Assembly (NCBI GenBank): GCA_022241475.1
Contig: JAKOMT010000006.1
Location: 1-64,000, forward strand
Direction of reading: 5' to 3'
DNA from: Microvirga sp.
GTDB lineage: Bacteria; Pseudomonadota; Alphaproteobacteria; Rhizobiales; Beijerinckiaceae
DNA length: 64,000 nt
In this document: in pieces, positions 16,097 to 25,907 of the stretch
How positions within the stretch are numbered: the first letter of the stretch is position 1
Layout of the letters: every line of letters starts with the position of its first letter
The notes under the pieces: generated by a model
The model's database searches: none
Told to the model about the DNA's origin: nothing
Seen by the model: the letters and a program-made list of their open reading frames with translations, nothing else
Program-made: the position numbers and the translations under genes

Positions 16097-17782
16097 ATGA
16101 CCTCGACAACCCGCACAGGCGGTCGCATCCTGATCGATCAACTCGTCGCGCACGGCGTCGAACAGGTGTTCTGTGTTCCCGGCGAAAGCTATCTCGCGGC
16201 CCTCGACGCGCTGCACGACGCGCCGGGCGCGCCGTCGGTCACCGTCTGCCGGCAGGAGGGCGGGGCGGCGATGATGGCGGAGGCCGTCGGCAAGCTCACG
16301 GGCAGGCCAGGGATCTGCTTCGTCACGCGCGGGCCCGGCGCCACGAACGCCGCGCCGGGGCTGCATATCGCCCGGCAGGATTCCTCGCCGATGATCCTGT
16401 TCGTCGGGCAGGTCGGGCGCGACATGCGCGAGCGCGAGGCCTTCCAGGAGCTCGATTACCGGGCCGTTTTCGGCTCGATCGCCAAATGGGTCGTCGAAAT
16501 CGACGATCCCGCGCGCATCCCCGAACTCGTCTCGCGCGCCTTTCACGTCGCGACCTCGGGTCGGCCGGGCCCCGTCGTCGTGGCTTTGCCGGAGGACATG
16601 CTGCGCGAGGAGGCCGTGGTCGCGGACGCGCCGCGCTTCTCGGCCGTCGAGACGCATCCGGCTTTGTCTCAAATGGCCGAGCTTCAGACGCTGTTGCGCG
16701 GCGCCGAGCGCCCGGTCGCGATTCTCGGCGGGTCGCGCTGGGACGCGCGGGCGGCAGCGCGCTTCACGCGCTTCGCCGAGCGCTTCGCGCTGCCCGTGCA
16801 TTGCTCGTTCCGCCGCCAAATGCTCTTCGATCACGAGCATTCCTGCTACGCGGGCGATCTCGGGCTGGGCGTCAATCCGGCGCTTCTGGCGCGCATCCGC
16901 GAAAGCGATCTCGTGCTCGTCGTCGGCGGACGGCTCTCGGAGATCGCGAGCCAGGGCTACACGCTGTTCGACATCCCCGCGCCGCGCCAGCGGCTGGTTC
17001 ACGTTCATCCCGACGCGGGCGAGCTCGGGCGCGTCTATCGCCCGCATCTCGCCATCAACGCCACGGCGACGGCTTTCGCCGCCGCGCTCGAAGGGCTCGA
17101 GCCTCCCGCCGAGCCCGTCTGGGCGGGTGCGACGGAACTGGCTCATGCGGATTACCTCGCGTGGAGCGATCCCGCGGCGATCAGCCATCCGGGCGCGCTC
17201 CAGATGGGCCGGGTGATGGAGGCTCTGGCGCGGCGCCTGCCGGAGGACGCCATCCTGACGAACGGGGCCGGCAATTACGCGAGCTGGATCCACCGCTTCT
17301 GGCGTTTTCGGGGCTTCGGGACGCAGGCCGCTCCGACCTCGGGTTCGATGGGATACGGCGTGCCGGCGGCGGTCGGCGCCAAGCGCGCCTTTCCCGAGCG
17401 CGTGGTCGTCTCTTTCGCCGGTGATGGCTGCTTCCTCATGAACGGGCAGGAATTCGCCACCGCCGTGCAATACGATCTGGCCGTGGTCGTCATCGTCGTC
17501 GACAACGGCATGTACGGCACGATCCGCATGCATCAGGAGCGCGAATATCCCGGCCGCGTCAGCGCGACGGCTTTGCGCAATCCCGATTTCGCGGCCTATG
17601 CGCTGGCCTTCGGCGGCTTCGGCGCGCGCGTCGAGCGGACGGAAGAGTTCGAGCCGGCGCTCGAGGCGGCGCTCGCGTCCGGCAAGCCCGCGATCCTGCA
17701 CCTCCTGATCGACCCGGAGGCGATCACGCCGACGACGACGCTCTCCGCCATTCGCGAGCGGGCGCGCGCCGGCAAGGCCTGA
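16097..17782 (+). CDS. Thiamine pyrophosphate-dependent enzyme, acetolactate synthase-like large subunit
   Basis: 561 residues from the ATG at 16097 (MTSTTRTGG), with AAGGA 11 nt upstream. The open frame extends leftward only because it reads through the tRNA gene. The three-domain ThDP architecture is clear: an N-terminal pyrimidine-binding domain with catalytic Glu54 in VTVCRQEGGAA, a central domain, and a C-terminal diphosphate-binding domain with GDGCFLMNGQEFATA near residue 441 followed by VDNGMYGTIR. It resembles acetolactate synthase/oxalyl-CoA decarboxylase/benzaldehyde lyase relatives. No small regulatory subunit gene is nearby, so it is probably not the biosynthetic IlvB. Substrate unknown. 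Confidence 0.85.
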   Translation: MTSTTRTGGRILIDQLVAHGVEQVFCVPGESYLAALDALHDAPGAPSVTVCRQEGGAAMMAEAVGKLTGRPGICFVTRGPGATNAAPGLHIARQDSSPMILFVGQVGRDMREREAFQELDYRAVFGSIAKWVVEIDDPARIPELVSRAFHVATSGRPGPVVVALPEDMLREEAVVADAPRFSAVETHPALSQMAELQTLLRGAERPVAILGGSRWDARAAARFTRFAERFALPVHCSFRRQMLFDHEHSCYAGDLGLGVNPALLARIRESDLVLVVGGRLSEIASQGYTLFDIPAPRQRLVHVHPDAGELGRVYRPHLAINATATAFAAALEGLEPPAEPVWAGATELAHADYLAWSDPAAISHPGALQMGRVMEALARRLPEDAILTNGAGNYASWIHRFWRFRGFGTQAAPTSGSMGYGVPAAVGAKRAFPERVVVSFAGDGCFLMNGQEFATAVQYDLAVVVIVVDNGMYGTIRMHQEREYPGRVSATALRNPDFAAYALAFGGFGARVERTEEFEPALEAALASGKPAILHLLIDPEAITPTTTLSAIRERARAGKA

Positions 17783-17791
17783 GCCGGCCGC

Positions 17792-18682
17792 TCACCAGAC
17801 GAGCAGGTCGAGCGCGTGGTGGGGGCGATGCGTCTGCGCGGCGAACCAGGGCTCGGCCGTTTCGGGCGCGAGGCCGTGCTCGTCGAGGCCGAGTTCGTGG
17901 GTGTGGATGCCGCGCGCGACGAACAGCGCGTCGAGGCCGAAATCGCGGGCCCCGGCGATGTCGGTGCGGATCGCGTCGCCGATGGCGAGAATGCGCCCGT
18001 AGGGGGGCTCCGGCGCGAACGCGGCGGCGCGGCGCAGGGCCTCGCGATAGACCGGCGCATGCGGCTTGCCGTTGTAGACGACCTCGCCGCCGAGCGCCTC
18101 GTAGGCCTGCGCGATCGCTCCCGCGCATGGCACCAGCGTCGATCCGCGCTCGACCACGATGTCGGGATTGGCGCAGATCATCGGCAGGGCGCGCTCCCGC
18201 ATCAGGCGCAGGAGCGGCGCGTAGCCGTCGACATTCTCCTCCTCGTCGTTCCAGAGCCCGGAGCAGACGACGTATTCGGCGCTCTCTGCGTCGACGAAAC
18301 GGGCGTCGAGCCCGGCGAAGATCGGCTTGTCGCGCTCCGGGCCGAGATGGAAGACGCCGGCGCCCGCGCGCTCGCGCACGTCGGCGCGCGTCAGGTCGCC
18401 GGAGGACACGATGTCGTCGAAGGCCGTGCGCGGCACGCCGAGGCGGTCGAGCTGGCCGATGACGGAATCGCCGGGACGAGGCGCGTTGGTGATGAGCACC
18501 ACGGGCTTGCCCTCGGCGCGAAAGCGCGTGAGCGCCTCGGCGGCGGCGGGATAGGCGCGCATGCCGTTGTGCAGGACGCCCCAGACGTCGCAGAAGACCG
18601 CGTCGTAGTCGGCGGCGATCTCGGACAGGCCGGTGATGAGGCGCGTGCGCTCGGGCGCGGGCTGGCGCTTGGTCAGGGACAT
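17792..18682 (-). CDS. HAD-superfamily class IIA hydrolase (TIGR01459-like phosphatase)
   Basis: 296 residues. HAD motif I is AVFCDVWGVLHNG (the nucleophile Asp, with the DxWGvLhnG variant typical of this alphaproteobacterial IIA subgroup), motif II is VVLITNAPRPG, and motif IV is ILAIGDAIRTDIAGARDFGLDALFVARG. A class IIA cap (VVCSGLWND...) lies between motifs II and III. Such enzymes dephosphorylate small sugar phosphates or nucleotides. It is convergent with the ThDP enzyme gene, 9 bp from it. The start at 18682 has only a weak purine-rich upstream sequence. Confidence 0.85.
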   Translation of the reverse strand: MSLTKRQPAPERTRLITGLSEIAADYDAVFCDVWGVLHNGMRAYPAAAEALTRFRAEGKPVVLITNAPRPGDSVIGQLDRLGVPRTAFDDIVSSGDLTRADVRERAGAGVFHLGPERDKPIFAGLDARFVDAESAEYVVCSGLWNDEEENVDGYAPLLRLMRERALPMICANPDIVVERGSTLVPCAGAIAQAYEALGGEVVYNGKPHAPVYREALRRAAAFAPEPPYGRILAIGDAIRTDIAGARDFGLDALFVARGIHTHELGLDEHGLAPETAEPWFAAQTHRPHHALDLLVW

Positions 18683-18756
18683 GGTCGCTCTAGGGCTCCG
18701 ATCAGGGTCGCCGCCGGGCGGCTAGACCGGGCGGGTAGGCCCTCGCGCGCGCCCTG

Positions 18757-20442
18757 TCAACCGGCGCGGCGCAAGAACGAGCGATAGGGCAGGCGCGGCT
18801 CCGGCGGCTCAGTCGGACCGGCGGGATTTGCGTTGCCGTCCTTGGCCTCCCGCTTCGCCGGCGAAGCATCCGGCGCGGGAGCGCGGGCCTGCTGCCGGGG
18901 GGGCTGCGCGCCCGCCTGGGCGGTCGGACCCCGGGTCGACGCGGGCGCCGCCGGGGCCGAGCCGTCGCCCGGCTTGCGGGCGGGGGACGCGCCGCCGCCC
19001 ACGATGTCGGAGCGCACGCCGCGCGGCGGGCCGAAGACGAAGCCCTGCGCCAGCGGCGCGTCGATGTCGATCAGGTCGGGCACGTCGTGCTCGAACTCGA
19101 CCTTCTCGGCGACGAGCCGAATGCCGGCGCGCGACAGCACGGTCGCGATGTCGGCCGGTTCGAAATCGAGCCCGTGGCTCGGCTGCGGATCGAGCAGCAT
19201 GCGCGCCGGCAGCTTGACGTAGGCGACGCCGCGATCGGCGAGCGAGAGCGCGTCGATGCGTAGATCAGTCGCCCGGTCGAGGACGAAGAAGGCGCCTTTC
19301 CTGCGCAATTGCTCCAGCGCCCCGGCCGTCTCGGCGTCGAGCGTGCGCCAGCAGCGCTGCGAGATCTCGAAGGCGAGGCGGCCGAGCACGTCGGGATAGG
19401 CCTCGACGATGCGACCGAGCGCGCGCAGGAAGCCCGGCGTGCGCACCGAAGCGGGGCTCAGATTGCAGGTGACGAACGCCTCGGAGCCCCGATTGACGAG
19501 ATGGCGCGCCACCGCCGCCGCGCGCGCGGCGACCTTGCCGTCGAGCTCGGGGGCGAGCTTCGCCTCCTCGAGCATGGGCAGGAAATCGGCCGGGGCGGCG
19601 AGCGTGTCGTCGGGGAGGCGAAGCCGCGCCAGCGCCTCGTAGAACTTCGTCTTGCGCTGCGGCAGCGAGACGACGGGCTGGAGGTGGATCTCGATGCGAT
19701 CCTCGCGGAAGGCCTGCAGGATGGCGCGCCGGCGCGCCTCGTCGGCGGGATCGAGAGGCGCGGACGAGCCGAACAGCGCGTCGTCAGCGGAGGCGGCGTC
19801 CGACGAGGCCCCCTCATGCCCGATGGGGCCCCGCCCGACGTGATCTTGCCCGACGTGATCTTGCCCGACGTGTTCCTGCCTGATGGGGACCTGCGCCGCC
19901 GGTTCGGGCGGCGCGACGACGTCCTCCGGCGGAAAATCGGCGAGCTGGCCGGTCCAGCCCGCGGCGGCGGGCGACGCAACGGCAGGAGCGGAGGGCGAAG
20001 TCTGTGAAACGGGTAAGCGCTGCGACCCCTGCGCCCTGTCGCGCAGCGCGACGATCTCTTCGGCGAGCGTGGCGACGTCGCGGTCGTGGCCGGAGACCGT
20101 GGCGGCGAGATCGCGCAGGAGGCCGCTGAGGAGCGCCATCTCGCCCGAGACTTCGGCGACGGTCCGGCGCGTCTCGGCGAGGGGCTGGCGCTCCATGTCC
20201 GCGAGCCGCGATTCCAGCCGGAGAAGGCGCCGCGCCAGCGTGTCGAGATCCGAGGAGGTCTTTTCGGCGACCCGCGAGGCCCGTCCGGCGCGCCAGAGCG
20301 CTCCGCCGCCGAGCGCCGCGCCCGCCGCCGCGAGGACGCCCGCCGCCGCTGCGGGGCCGTAAAGGCTCCCCGCCGCGACCGACGACGCGCCGACGGCCAT
20401 CGCGCCGGTCGCCGCGAGCGCCCATGTCCTCATCATCCCCAT
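18757..20442 (-). CDS. Membrane-anchored, coiled-coil protein with a degenerate EAL domain
   Basis: 561 residues from the ATG at 20442 (MGMMRTWALAATG; ATGs at 20436 and 20433 are also possible). The N-terminus has two hydrophobic, Ala/Gly-rich segments, then a probable coiled coil (about 60-150), a proline-rich linker containing a QDHVG repeat, an EAL-like domain (about 240-480) and a disordered Pro/Ala-rich tail. The EAL motif itself is present (FYEALARLRLP, Glu at about 269) and CNLSPASV keeps an Asn. However, the DDFGTG loop reads DRATDL, and AEGVE reads AEKVEF, so several metal ligands are missing. It probably binds or senses rather than hydrolyses c-di-GMP, or has another structural role. 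Divergent from the RidA-like gene. Confidence 0.8.
   Translation of the reverse strand: MGMMRTWALAATGAMAVGASSVAAGSLYGPAAAAGVLAAAGAALGGGALWRAGRASRVAEKTSSDLDTLARRLLRLESRLADMERQPLAETRRTVAEVSGEMALLSGLLRDLAATVSGHDRDVATLAEEIVALRDRAQGSQRLPVSQTSPSAPAVASPAAAGWTGQLADFPPEDVVAPPEPAAQVPIRQEHVGQDHVGQDHVGRGPIGHEGASSDAASADDALFGSSAPLDPADEARRRAILQAFREDRIEIHLQPVVSLPQRKTKFYEALARLRLPDDTLAAPADFLPMLEEAKLAPELDGKVAARAAAVARHLVNRGSEAFVTCNLSPASVRTPGFLRALGRIVEAYPDVLGRLAFEISQRCWRTLDAETAGALEQLRRKGAFFVLDRATDLRIDALSLADRGVAYVKLPARMLLDPQPSHGLDFEPADIATVLSRAGIRLVAEKVEFEHDVPDLIDIDAPLAQGFVFGPPRGVRSDIVGGGASPARKPGDGSAPAAPASTRGPTAQAGAQPPRQQARAPAPDASPAKREAKDGNANPAGPTEPPEPRLPYRSFLRRAG
19833..19877. repeat. 15-bp in-frame tandem repeat, three copies
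   Basis: Unit GCCCGACGTGATCTT at 19833-19847 and 19848-19862, then GCCCGACGTGTTCCT at 19863-19877. On the minus strand it encodes three copies of a five-residue QDHVG/QEHVG unit in the linker of the EAL-like protein. Copies 1 and 2 are identical in DNA, which suggests recent slippage. Confidence 0.9.
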
Positions 20443-20592
20443 GCCGACGAATCGCTCCAGAACTGGCGTATGATACTCGTTCCGCCCATATGCAGGGTCG
20501 CAAATCGGCACGCCGATCACTAGCGCTATCTTGCAAGACGCGCGCGCATGTCCACAGGGTAAGGCCCATTTCCCAGAGGGCAGGAGCTCGCC

Positions 20593-20985
20593 GTGACGCG
20601 CTTTTTCAATCCCGACGCCGTGCAGGCGCCCGCCTCGAATTATTCTCACGGCGCAAGCCATGCGCTCTCCGGCCGACGGCTCGTGATCTCCGGGCAGATT
20701 GGAATCGACCGCGAGGGCCGCGTCGCGGAGGGGATCGAGGCGCAGTTCGACCAGGCCTTTGCGAACCTGCTCGCCGTACTGCGGGCGGACGGGATGGACA
20801 TCCGCCACCTTCTGAAGATCACGGCCTTCTGCACGCAGCCCGGCGCGGTGGGAATATTCCGCGAGGCGCGTGAAAAAGCGTTGCAGGGTCATGCTCCCGC
20901 CACGACATACCTGCAGGTGTCGGGTCTCGCGACCTCCGCGCTCCTCGTCGAGATCGAGGGCGAGGCCGTCGCGGAGGACGCCTGA
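20593..20985 (+). CDS. RidA family protein (Rid subfamily lacking the catalytic Arg)
   Basis: 130 residues starting at a GTG (20593) with AGGAG 6-7 nt upstream. The YjgF/RidA fold is indicated by ISGQIGIDREGRV, FANLLAVLRADGMDIRHLLKITAFC and a C-terminal VEIEGEAVAE. In true RidA enzymes, which hydrolyse reactive 2-aminoacrylate enamines, an Arg sits in the 'PaRs' motif; here the equivalent reads APATTYLQV, so the Arg is replaced by Thr. It therefore likely belongs to one of the Rid subfamilies without imine deaminase activity. The HMA protein follows 26 bp downstream on the same strand. Confidence 0.85.
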   Translation: MTRFFNPDAVQAPASNYSHGASHALSGRRLVISGQIGIDREGRVAEGIEAQFDQAFANLLAVLRADGMDIRHLLKITAFCTQPGAVGIFREAREKALQGHAPATTYLQVSGLATSALLVEIEGEAVAEDA

Positions 20986-21011
20986 GGACGCGAAGAAGAA
21001 GGACGCACACG

Positions 21012-21230
21012 ATGGTCGAGCGGCGGGAATACAGGCTGAGCGTCGAGGGTATGAATTGCGGCGGGTGCGCGGCGGCGGTCGAGAAGATCGTGCAGCGCGT
21101 CGATCCGGGGGCGAGGGCGCAGGTCGACCTCGAAGCCGGCGAGGCGCGCATCGAGGGTCAGGCGGCGCCCGACGTCGTTTGCGAGGCGCTCGCCAAGGCG
21201 GGCTACCCGGCGACGCAGCGGGCAGCGTGA
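21012..21230 (+). CDS. Heavy-metal-associated (HMA) domain protein, CopZ-like
   Basis: 72 residues, essentially one ferredoxin-like HMA domain. The metal site reads GMNCGGCAAAVEKIV, with the CxxC pair that binds Cu(I) or another soft metal; the C-terminal strand ends ALAKAGYPAT, as in copper chaperones. No P-type ATPase is encoded in this window, so its partner is elsewhere or absent. It follows the RidA-like gene closely and precedes tkt by 192 bp. Confidence 0.88.
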   Translation: MVERREYRLSVEGMNCGGCAAAVEKIVQRVDPGARAQVDLEAGEARIEGQAAPDVVCEALAKAGYPATQRAA

Positions 21231-21422
21231 ACCCGCGTTCGCTCGCGAGGGAAACCCAGCGCAGGAAGGCGTTTTCGCGCCGCGCGGCGACGCGTTTTCC
21301 GGCCTCGCGACGTTGACTCGCGCCCCCGCCATGCTAATCAGCCCGCGACCTCTAGCGGCGGCCGGAACGCGGCGCGATGTTCGCGCGTCCGCGTATCGCG
21401 GCCCGGAACGGAATCGAAGCCA

Positions 21423-23438
21423 GTGACCAGCCAAGCCCCAGCGACGCAAGCGACCGCCCCCGTCACCCACGCCGACATGGCGAACGCGGTTCGCGCCCTC
21501 TCCATGGACGCCGTCGAGAAGGCGAAGTCTGGCCATCCGGGGCTGCCGATGGGCGCCGCCGACGTTGCGACCGTGCTGTTCACGAAACACCTCAAGTATG
21601 ACGCGGCGGACCCGACCTGGCCCGACCGCGACCGTTTCGTGCTCTCGGGCGGCCACGGCTCGATGCTGCTCTACTCGCTGCTCCACCTGACCGGCGTGAA
21701 GGCGATGACGATCGACGAGATCCGAAATTTCCGCCAGAGCGGGTCGATCACGCCGGGTCATCCCGAGAACTTCATGACGCCCGGCGTCGAGACGACGACG
21801 GGTCCGCTCGGGCAGGGCATCGCGACGGCGGTCGGCATGGCGCTCGCCGAGCGCATGCTCGCGGCCGAGTATGGCGATGAGATCGTCGACCACCACACCT
21901 ACGTGCTCGCCTCCGACGGCGACCTGATGGAGGGCGTGAGCCACGAGGCCGTCGCCTTCGCCGGCCATCTCAAGCTCAACCGCCTCATCGTGCTGTTCGA
22001 CGACAACGGCATCTCGATCGACGGCCCGCTCTCGCTCTCCGACACGACGGACCAGATCAAGCGCTTCGAGGCCTGCGGCTGGCGCGCCGTGCGCGTCGAC
22101 GGGCACGATCCCGTCGCGATCTCGCGCGCCATCGCGCGGGCGAAGAAGTCCGACCGCCCGACGCTCATCGCCTGCAAGACGACGATCGGCTACGGCGCGC
22201 CGACCCGCGCGGGCACCTCGAAGGCCCATGGCGAGCCGCTCGGCGCTGAGGAACTCGCCGGCGCCCGCAAGGCGCTCGGCTGGCCGCACGAGCCCTTCGT
22301 CGTGCCCGACCCCATCAAGAAGGCCTGGGAGCGCGCCGGCAAGAAGGGCCGGACCGCACGCAAGGCTTGGGCGGCCCGCTTCGCGGCGCTTCCGGCCGGA
22401 ACGAAGGCCGAGTTCGAGCGCCGCCTGAAGGGCGAGGTTCCCGCAGGCCTCGCCGACGCGGTCTCCGCCCTCAAGGCGAAGCTCGTCGCCGACAAGCCCA
22501 CCGTCGCGACCCGCAAGGCGAGCGAGATGGCGCTCGAGGCGATCACGCCGGTCATGCCCGAGCTCGCGCTCGGCTCAGCCGATCTGACGCCGTCCAACAA
22601 CACCAAGACGAAGGCCGCCGTCGCGGTGAAGCCCGGCGATTTCGCCGGCCGCTACATCCATTACGGCATCCGTGAGCACGGCATGGCCGCGGCGATGAAC
22701 GGGATCGCCCTGCACGGGGGGCTGCGCCCCGCCGGAGCGACGTTCTTCGTCTTCACCGACTACGCCCGCCCCTCGATGCGCATCGCCGCGCTCGCCGGGA
22801 TCCCCGCCGTCTACGTGATGACGCACGATTCGATCGGGCTGGGCGAAGACGGCCCGACGCACCAGCCGGTCGAGCATCTCTCCGCCTTCCGCGGCATGCC
22901 CAACATGCGCACCTTCCGCCCCTGCGACGCGGTCGAGACGGCGGAATGCTGGCAGCTCGCGCTGGAGCGCACCGACGGTCCCTCGATCCTCGCGCTGACG
23001 CGCCAGAACCTCGTTCAGGCCCGCAACGAGGCCGGCGAGGGCAATCTCTGCGCCGCCGGCGCCTACGAGATCTCCCCCGCCGAAGGCGAGTCGCAGGCGA
23101 CGCTCTTCGCCTCCGGCTCCGAGGTCGAGATCGCGCTCGCCGCGCAGGCGCTCTTGAAGGAACGCGGCGTCGCGGCCCGCGTTGTCTCCGTTCCCTCGCT
23201 CGACCTGTTCCTGGCGCAGCCGGCGGACGTGCGCGCGAAGGTCGTCGGCCAGGCGCCGATCCGCGCCGCCGTCGAGGCCGGCGTGCGTTTCGGCTGGGAC
23301 GCGGTGATCGGCGAGGACGGGATCTTCGTCGGCATGGCGAGCTTCGGCGCCAGCGCTCCATACAAGGAGCTCTACAAGCATTTCGGAATCACGCCCGAGG
23401 CGCTGGCCGACGCCGTCGCCGCGCGCGGCAAGGGCTGA
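21423..23438 (+). CDS. tkt: Transketolase
   Basis: 671 residues, full length. It transfers two-carbon ketol units between sugar phosphates in the pentose phosphate pathway or Calvin cycle, in the cytoplasm, using thiamine diphosphate. Seen: [14 protein letters not shown] near the N-terminus, the ThDP motif [14 protein letters not shown] with [24 protein letters not shown], and the substrate-contact motif [17 protein letters not shown]. The start is a GTG at 21423 with only a weak purine-rich upstream sequence; an ATG 54 bp later is an alternative. It is first of the tkt-gap-pgk-fba cluster, all on the plus strand. Confidence 0.96.
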   Translation: MTSQAPATQATAPVTHADMANAVRALSMDAVEKAKSGHPGLPMGAADVATVLFTKHLKYDAADPTWPDRDRFVLSGGHGSMLLYSLLHLTGVKAMTIDEIRNFRQSGSITPGHPENFMTPGVETTTGPLGQGIATAVGMALAERMLAAEYGDEIVDHHTYVLASDGDLMEGVSHEAVAFAGHLKLNRLIVLFDDNGISIDGPLSLSDTTDQIKRFEACGWRAVRVDGHDPVAISRAIARAKKSDRPTLIACKTTIGYGAPTRAGTSKAHGEPLGAEELAGARKALGWPHEPFVVPDPIKKAWERAGKKGRTARKAWAARFAALPAGTKAEFERRLKGEVPAGLADAVSALKAKLVADKPTVATRKASEMALEAITPVMPELALGSADLTPSNNTKTKAAVAVKPGDFAGRYIHYGIREHGMAAAMNGIALHGGLRPAGATFFVFTDYARPSMRIAALAGIPAVYVMTHDSIGLGEDGPTHQPVEHLSAFRGMPNMRTFRPCDAVETAECWQLALERTDGPSILALTRQNLVQARNEAGEGNLCAAGAYEISPAEGESQATLFASGSEVEIALAAQALLKERGVAARVVSVPSLDLFLAQPADVRAKVVGQAPIRAAVEAGVRFGWDAVIGEDGIFVGMASFGASAPYKELYKHFGITPEALADAVAARGKG

Positions 23439-23501
23439 CGATCGAAAGATCATTCTGCGTCGCCGTTCGCGCGCGACGTCAATAACAAGGAGTTCGACGC
23501 C

Positions 23502-24509
23502 ATGACTGTGAAAGTTGCCATCAACGGGTTCGGCCGCATCGGCCGCAACATCCTGCGCGCGATCGCGGAAAGCGGCCGCACGGATATCCAGGTCGTCGCC
23601 ATCAACGATCTCGGCCCGGTCGAGACCAACGCGCATCTCTTGCGCTACGACTCGGTCCACGGCCGCTTTCCCGGCCAGGTGACGGTCTCGGGCGACACGA
23701 TCGACGTCGGCTCCGGCCCGATCAAGGTGACCGCGATCCGCAATCCCGCCGAACTCCCGCACGGGGAGCTCGGCGTCGACATCGCGCTCGAATGCACCGG
23801 CATCTTCACTGATCGTGACAAGGCGGCCGCGCATCTGCAGGCGGGCGCCAAGCGCGTCATCGTCTCGGCTCCGGCCTCGGGCGCCGACCTCACGGTCGTC
23901 TACGGCGTGAACCACGACAAGCTGACGAAGGATCACCTCGTCATCTCCAACGCCTCGTGCACGACGAACTGTCTCGCCCCCGTCGCCAAGGTGCTGAACG
24001 ACGCCATCGGCATCGAGCGCGGCTTCATGACGACGATCCACTCCTACACGAACGACCAGCCCTCGCTCGACCAGATCCACAAGGATCTCTACCGCGCACG
24101 CGCGGCGGCGATCTCGATGATCCCGACTTCGACCGGCGCGGCCAAGGCCGTCGGTCTGGTGCTGCCCGAGCTCAACGGCAAGCTCGACGGAGTCTCGATC
24201 CGCGTGCCCACCCCGAACGTCTCGGTCGTCGACTTCAAGTTCGTCGCCAAGCGCGCGACCACGGTCGAGGAGATCAACGCGGCGATCAAGGCCGCAGCCG
24301 ACGGCCCGATGAAGGGCGTTCTCGGCTACACGCTGGAGCCCAACGTCTCCATCGACTTCAACCACGATCCGCATTCGTCTATCTTCCACATGGACCAGAC
24401 CAAGGTGCTCGAAGGCACGCTCGTGCGCGTCATGAGCTGGTACGACAACGAGTGGGGCTTCTCGAACCGGATGGCCGACACCTCCGTCCATCTCGCGAAG
24501 CTCATCTGA
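23502..24509 (+). CDS. gap: Type I glyceraldehyde-3-phosphate dehydrogenase
   Basis: 335 residues. It interconverts glyceraldehyde 3-phosphate and 1,3-bisphosphoglycerate. The Rossmann start [14 protein letters not shown] binds NAD(P); the catalytic Cys is in [12 protein letters not shown]; the substrate-binding [12 protein letters not shown] and the C-terminal [13 protein letters not shown] are standard. ATG with AAGGAG 10 nt upstream. Cofactor preference is not certain. It lies 63 bp after tkt and 76 bp before pgk, probably in one transcript. Confidence 0.97.
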   Translation: MTVKVAINGFGRIGRNILRAIAESGRTDIQVVAINDLGPVETNAHLLRYDSVHGRFPGQVTVSGDTIDVGSGPIKVTAIRNPAELPHGELGVDIALECTGIFTDRDKAAAHLQAGAKRVIVSAPASGADLTVVYGVNHDKLTKDHLVISNASCTTNCLAPVAKVLNDAIGIERGFMTTIHSYTNDQPSLDQIHKDLYRARAAAISMIPTSTGAAKAVGLVLPELNGKLDGVSIRVPTPNVSVVDFKFVAKRATTVEEINAAIKAAADGPMKGVLGYTLEPNVSIDFNHDPHSSIFHMDQTKVLEGTLVRVMSWYDNEWGFSNRMADTSVHLAKLI

Positions 24510-24585
24510 CGATCGGGGGAGGGGCCGGCGGTCAGCGCTCGGGCCCCTCTCCGCGTCTTGCACGAGGCCTGAACCGGGACGGACC

Positions 24586-25785
24586 ATGACCGAATTTCGC
24601 ACCCTCGACGACGTGGACGTGAAGGGCCGGCGCGTGCTGCTGCGGGTCGATCTCAACGTTCCGATGGAGGACGGCCGCGTCACGGACGCGACCCGCATCG
24701 AGCGCGTCGCAGGCACGATCCGCGAGATCGCCGACAAGGGCGGGCGCGTCGTCATCCTCGCGCATTTCGGGCGTCCCAAGGGCAAGCGGATCGAAAGCGA
24801 GAGCCTCGCTCCCGTCGCCGAGGCGACCGCCGGAATTCTGGGCCGCGAAGTCGCCTTCGCCTCCGATTGCGTCGGCGAGGCGGCCAGGGCCGCCGTCGAC
24901 GCGCTCGGTGACGGCGACGTCGTCATGCTGGAAAACACCCGCTTCCACGCGGGCGAGGAAAAGAACGACCCCGATTTCGTCAAGGCGCTCGCCGCGAACG
25001 GCGACATCTTCGTCAACGACGCCTTCTCCGCCGCGCACCGCGCCCACGCCTCGACCGAAGGCCTCGCGCACGTGTTGCCCGCTTATGCGGGCCGCTCGAT
25101 GCAGGCCGAGCTCGAGGCCCTGACGAAAGGGCTCGAGAAGCCGGCGCGCCCGGTCTGCGCCATCGTCGGCGGCGCCAAGGTCTCGACCAAGATCGACCTG
25201 CTGGAGAATCTCGTCGGCAGGGTCGACAGCCTCGTCATCGGCGGCGGCATGGCCAACACCTTCCTGCACGCGATCGGCATCGACGTGGGCAAGTCGCTGG
25301 CCGAGCGCGATCTCGCGGACGTCGCCCAGCGCATCATCAACAAGGCCAAGCAGACGGGCTGCGCCATCATCCTGCCCGTCGACGCGAGCGTCGCCAAGGA
25401 GTTCAGGGCCGGCGCCGAGAACCACGAATACGGCATCGACGCGATCCCCTCCGACGGCATGATCCTCGACGTCGGCTCGCTTTCGGTCGATCGCGTGAAA
25501 TCGGCGATCGCGGATGCGAAGACCGTGGTCTGGAACGGGCCGCTCGGCGCATTCGAGATCTCGCCCTTCGACAAGGGCACGGTCGAAGCGGCGCGGTTCG
25601 CGGCCGAGCGCACGAGGGCGGGAGCGCTCGTCTCGGTGGCGGGCGGGGGCGACACGGTCGCCGCGCTGAACCACGCCGGCGTCGCCGACGACTTCACCTA
25701 TATCTCGACCGCCGGCGGCGCCTTCCTCGAATGGCTCGAGGGCAAGTCGCTGCCCGGCGTCGAGGCCCTGCGCCGCAAGGATTGA
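24586..25785 (+). CDS. pgk: Phosphoglycerate kinase
   Basis: 399 residues, normal length for bacterial PGK. It transfers phosphate between 1,3-bisphosphoglycerate and ADP. Seen: the N-terminal signature [28 protein letters not shown], the substrate Arg segment [16 protein letters not shown], and the C-terminal nucleotide-binding [18 protein letters not shown] and [12 protein letters not shown]. It directly follows gap. A GC-rich inverted repeat (24519-24549) without a T-tract lies in the gap between gap and pgk and may affect relative expression. Confidence 0.97.
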   Translation: MTEFRTLDDVDVKGRRVLLRVDLNVPMEDGRVTDATRIERVAGTIREIADKGGRVVILAHFGRPKGKRIESESLAPVAEATAGILGREVAFASDCVGEAARAAVDALGDGDVVMLENTRFHAGEEKNDPDFVKALAANGDIFVNDAFSAAHRAHASTEGLAHVLPAYAGRSMQAELEALTKGLEKPARPVCAIVGGAKVSTKIDLLENLVGRVDSLVIGGGMANTFLHAIGIDVGKSLAERDLADVAQRIINKAKQTGCAIILPVDASVAKEFRAGAENHEYGIDAIPSDGMILDVGSLSVDRVKSAIADAKTVVWNGPLGAFEISPFDKGTVEAARFAAERTRAGALVSVAGGGDTVAALNHAGVADDFTYISTAGGAFLEWLEGKSLPGVEALRRKD

Positions 25786-25907
25786 GAATTCTCCGGGGCC
25801 GCGGTCCCGGCTTCGCCCCAGTCGTCGCGCCGCCGCGCGGCGCTCCGCAATCGCCAGGCTCGAGGACGCGCGCGCTCCGACAGCCCCAGAAAATGAAGGA
25901 AGCGCTC

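Noticed and set aside
24519..24549. Hairpin GAGGGGCC/GGCCCCTC between gap and pgk as a terminator
   Set aside because: No T-tract follows and the downstream pgk gene is the natural continuation of the unit; it is at most an attenuating structure.
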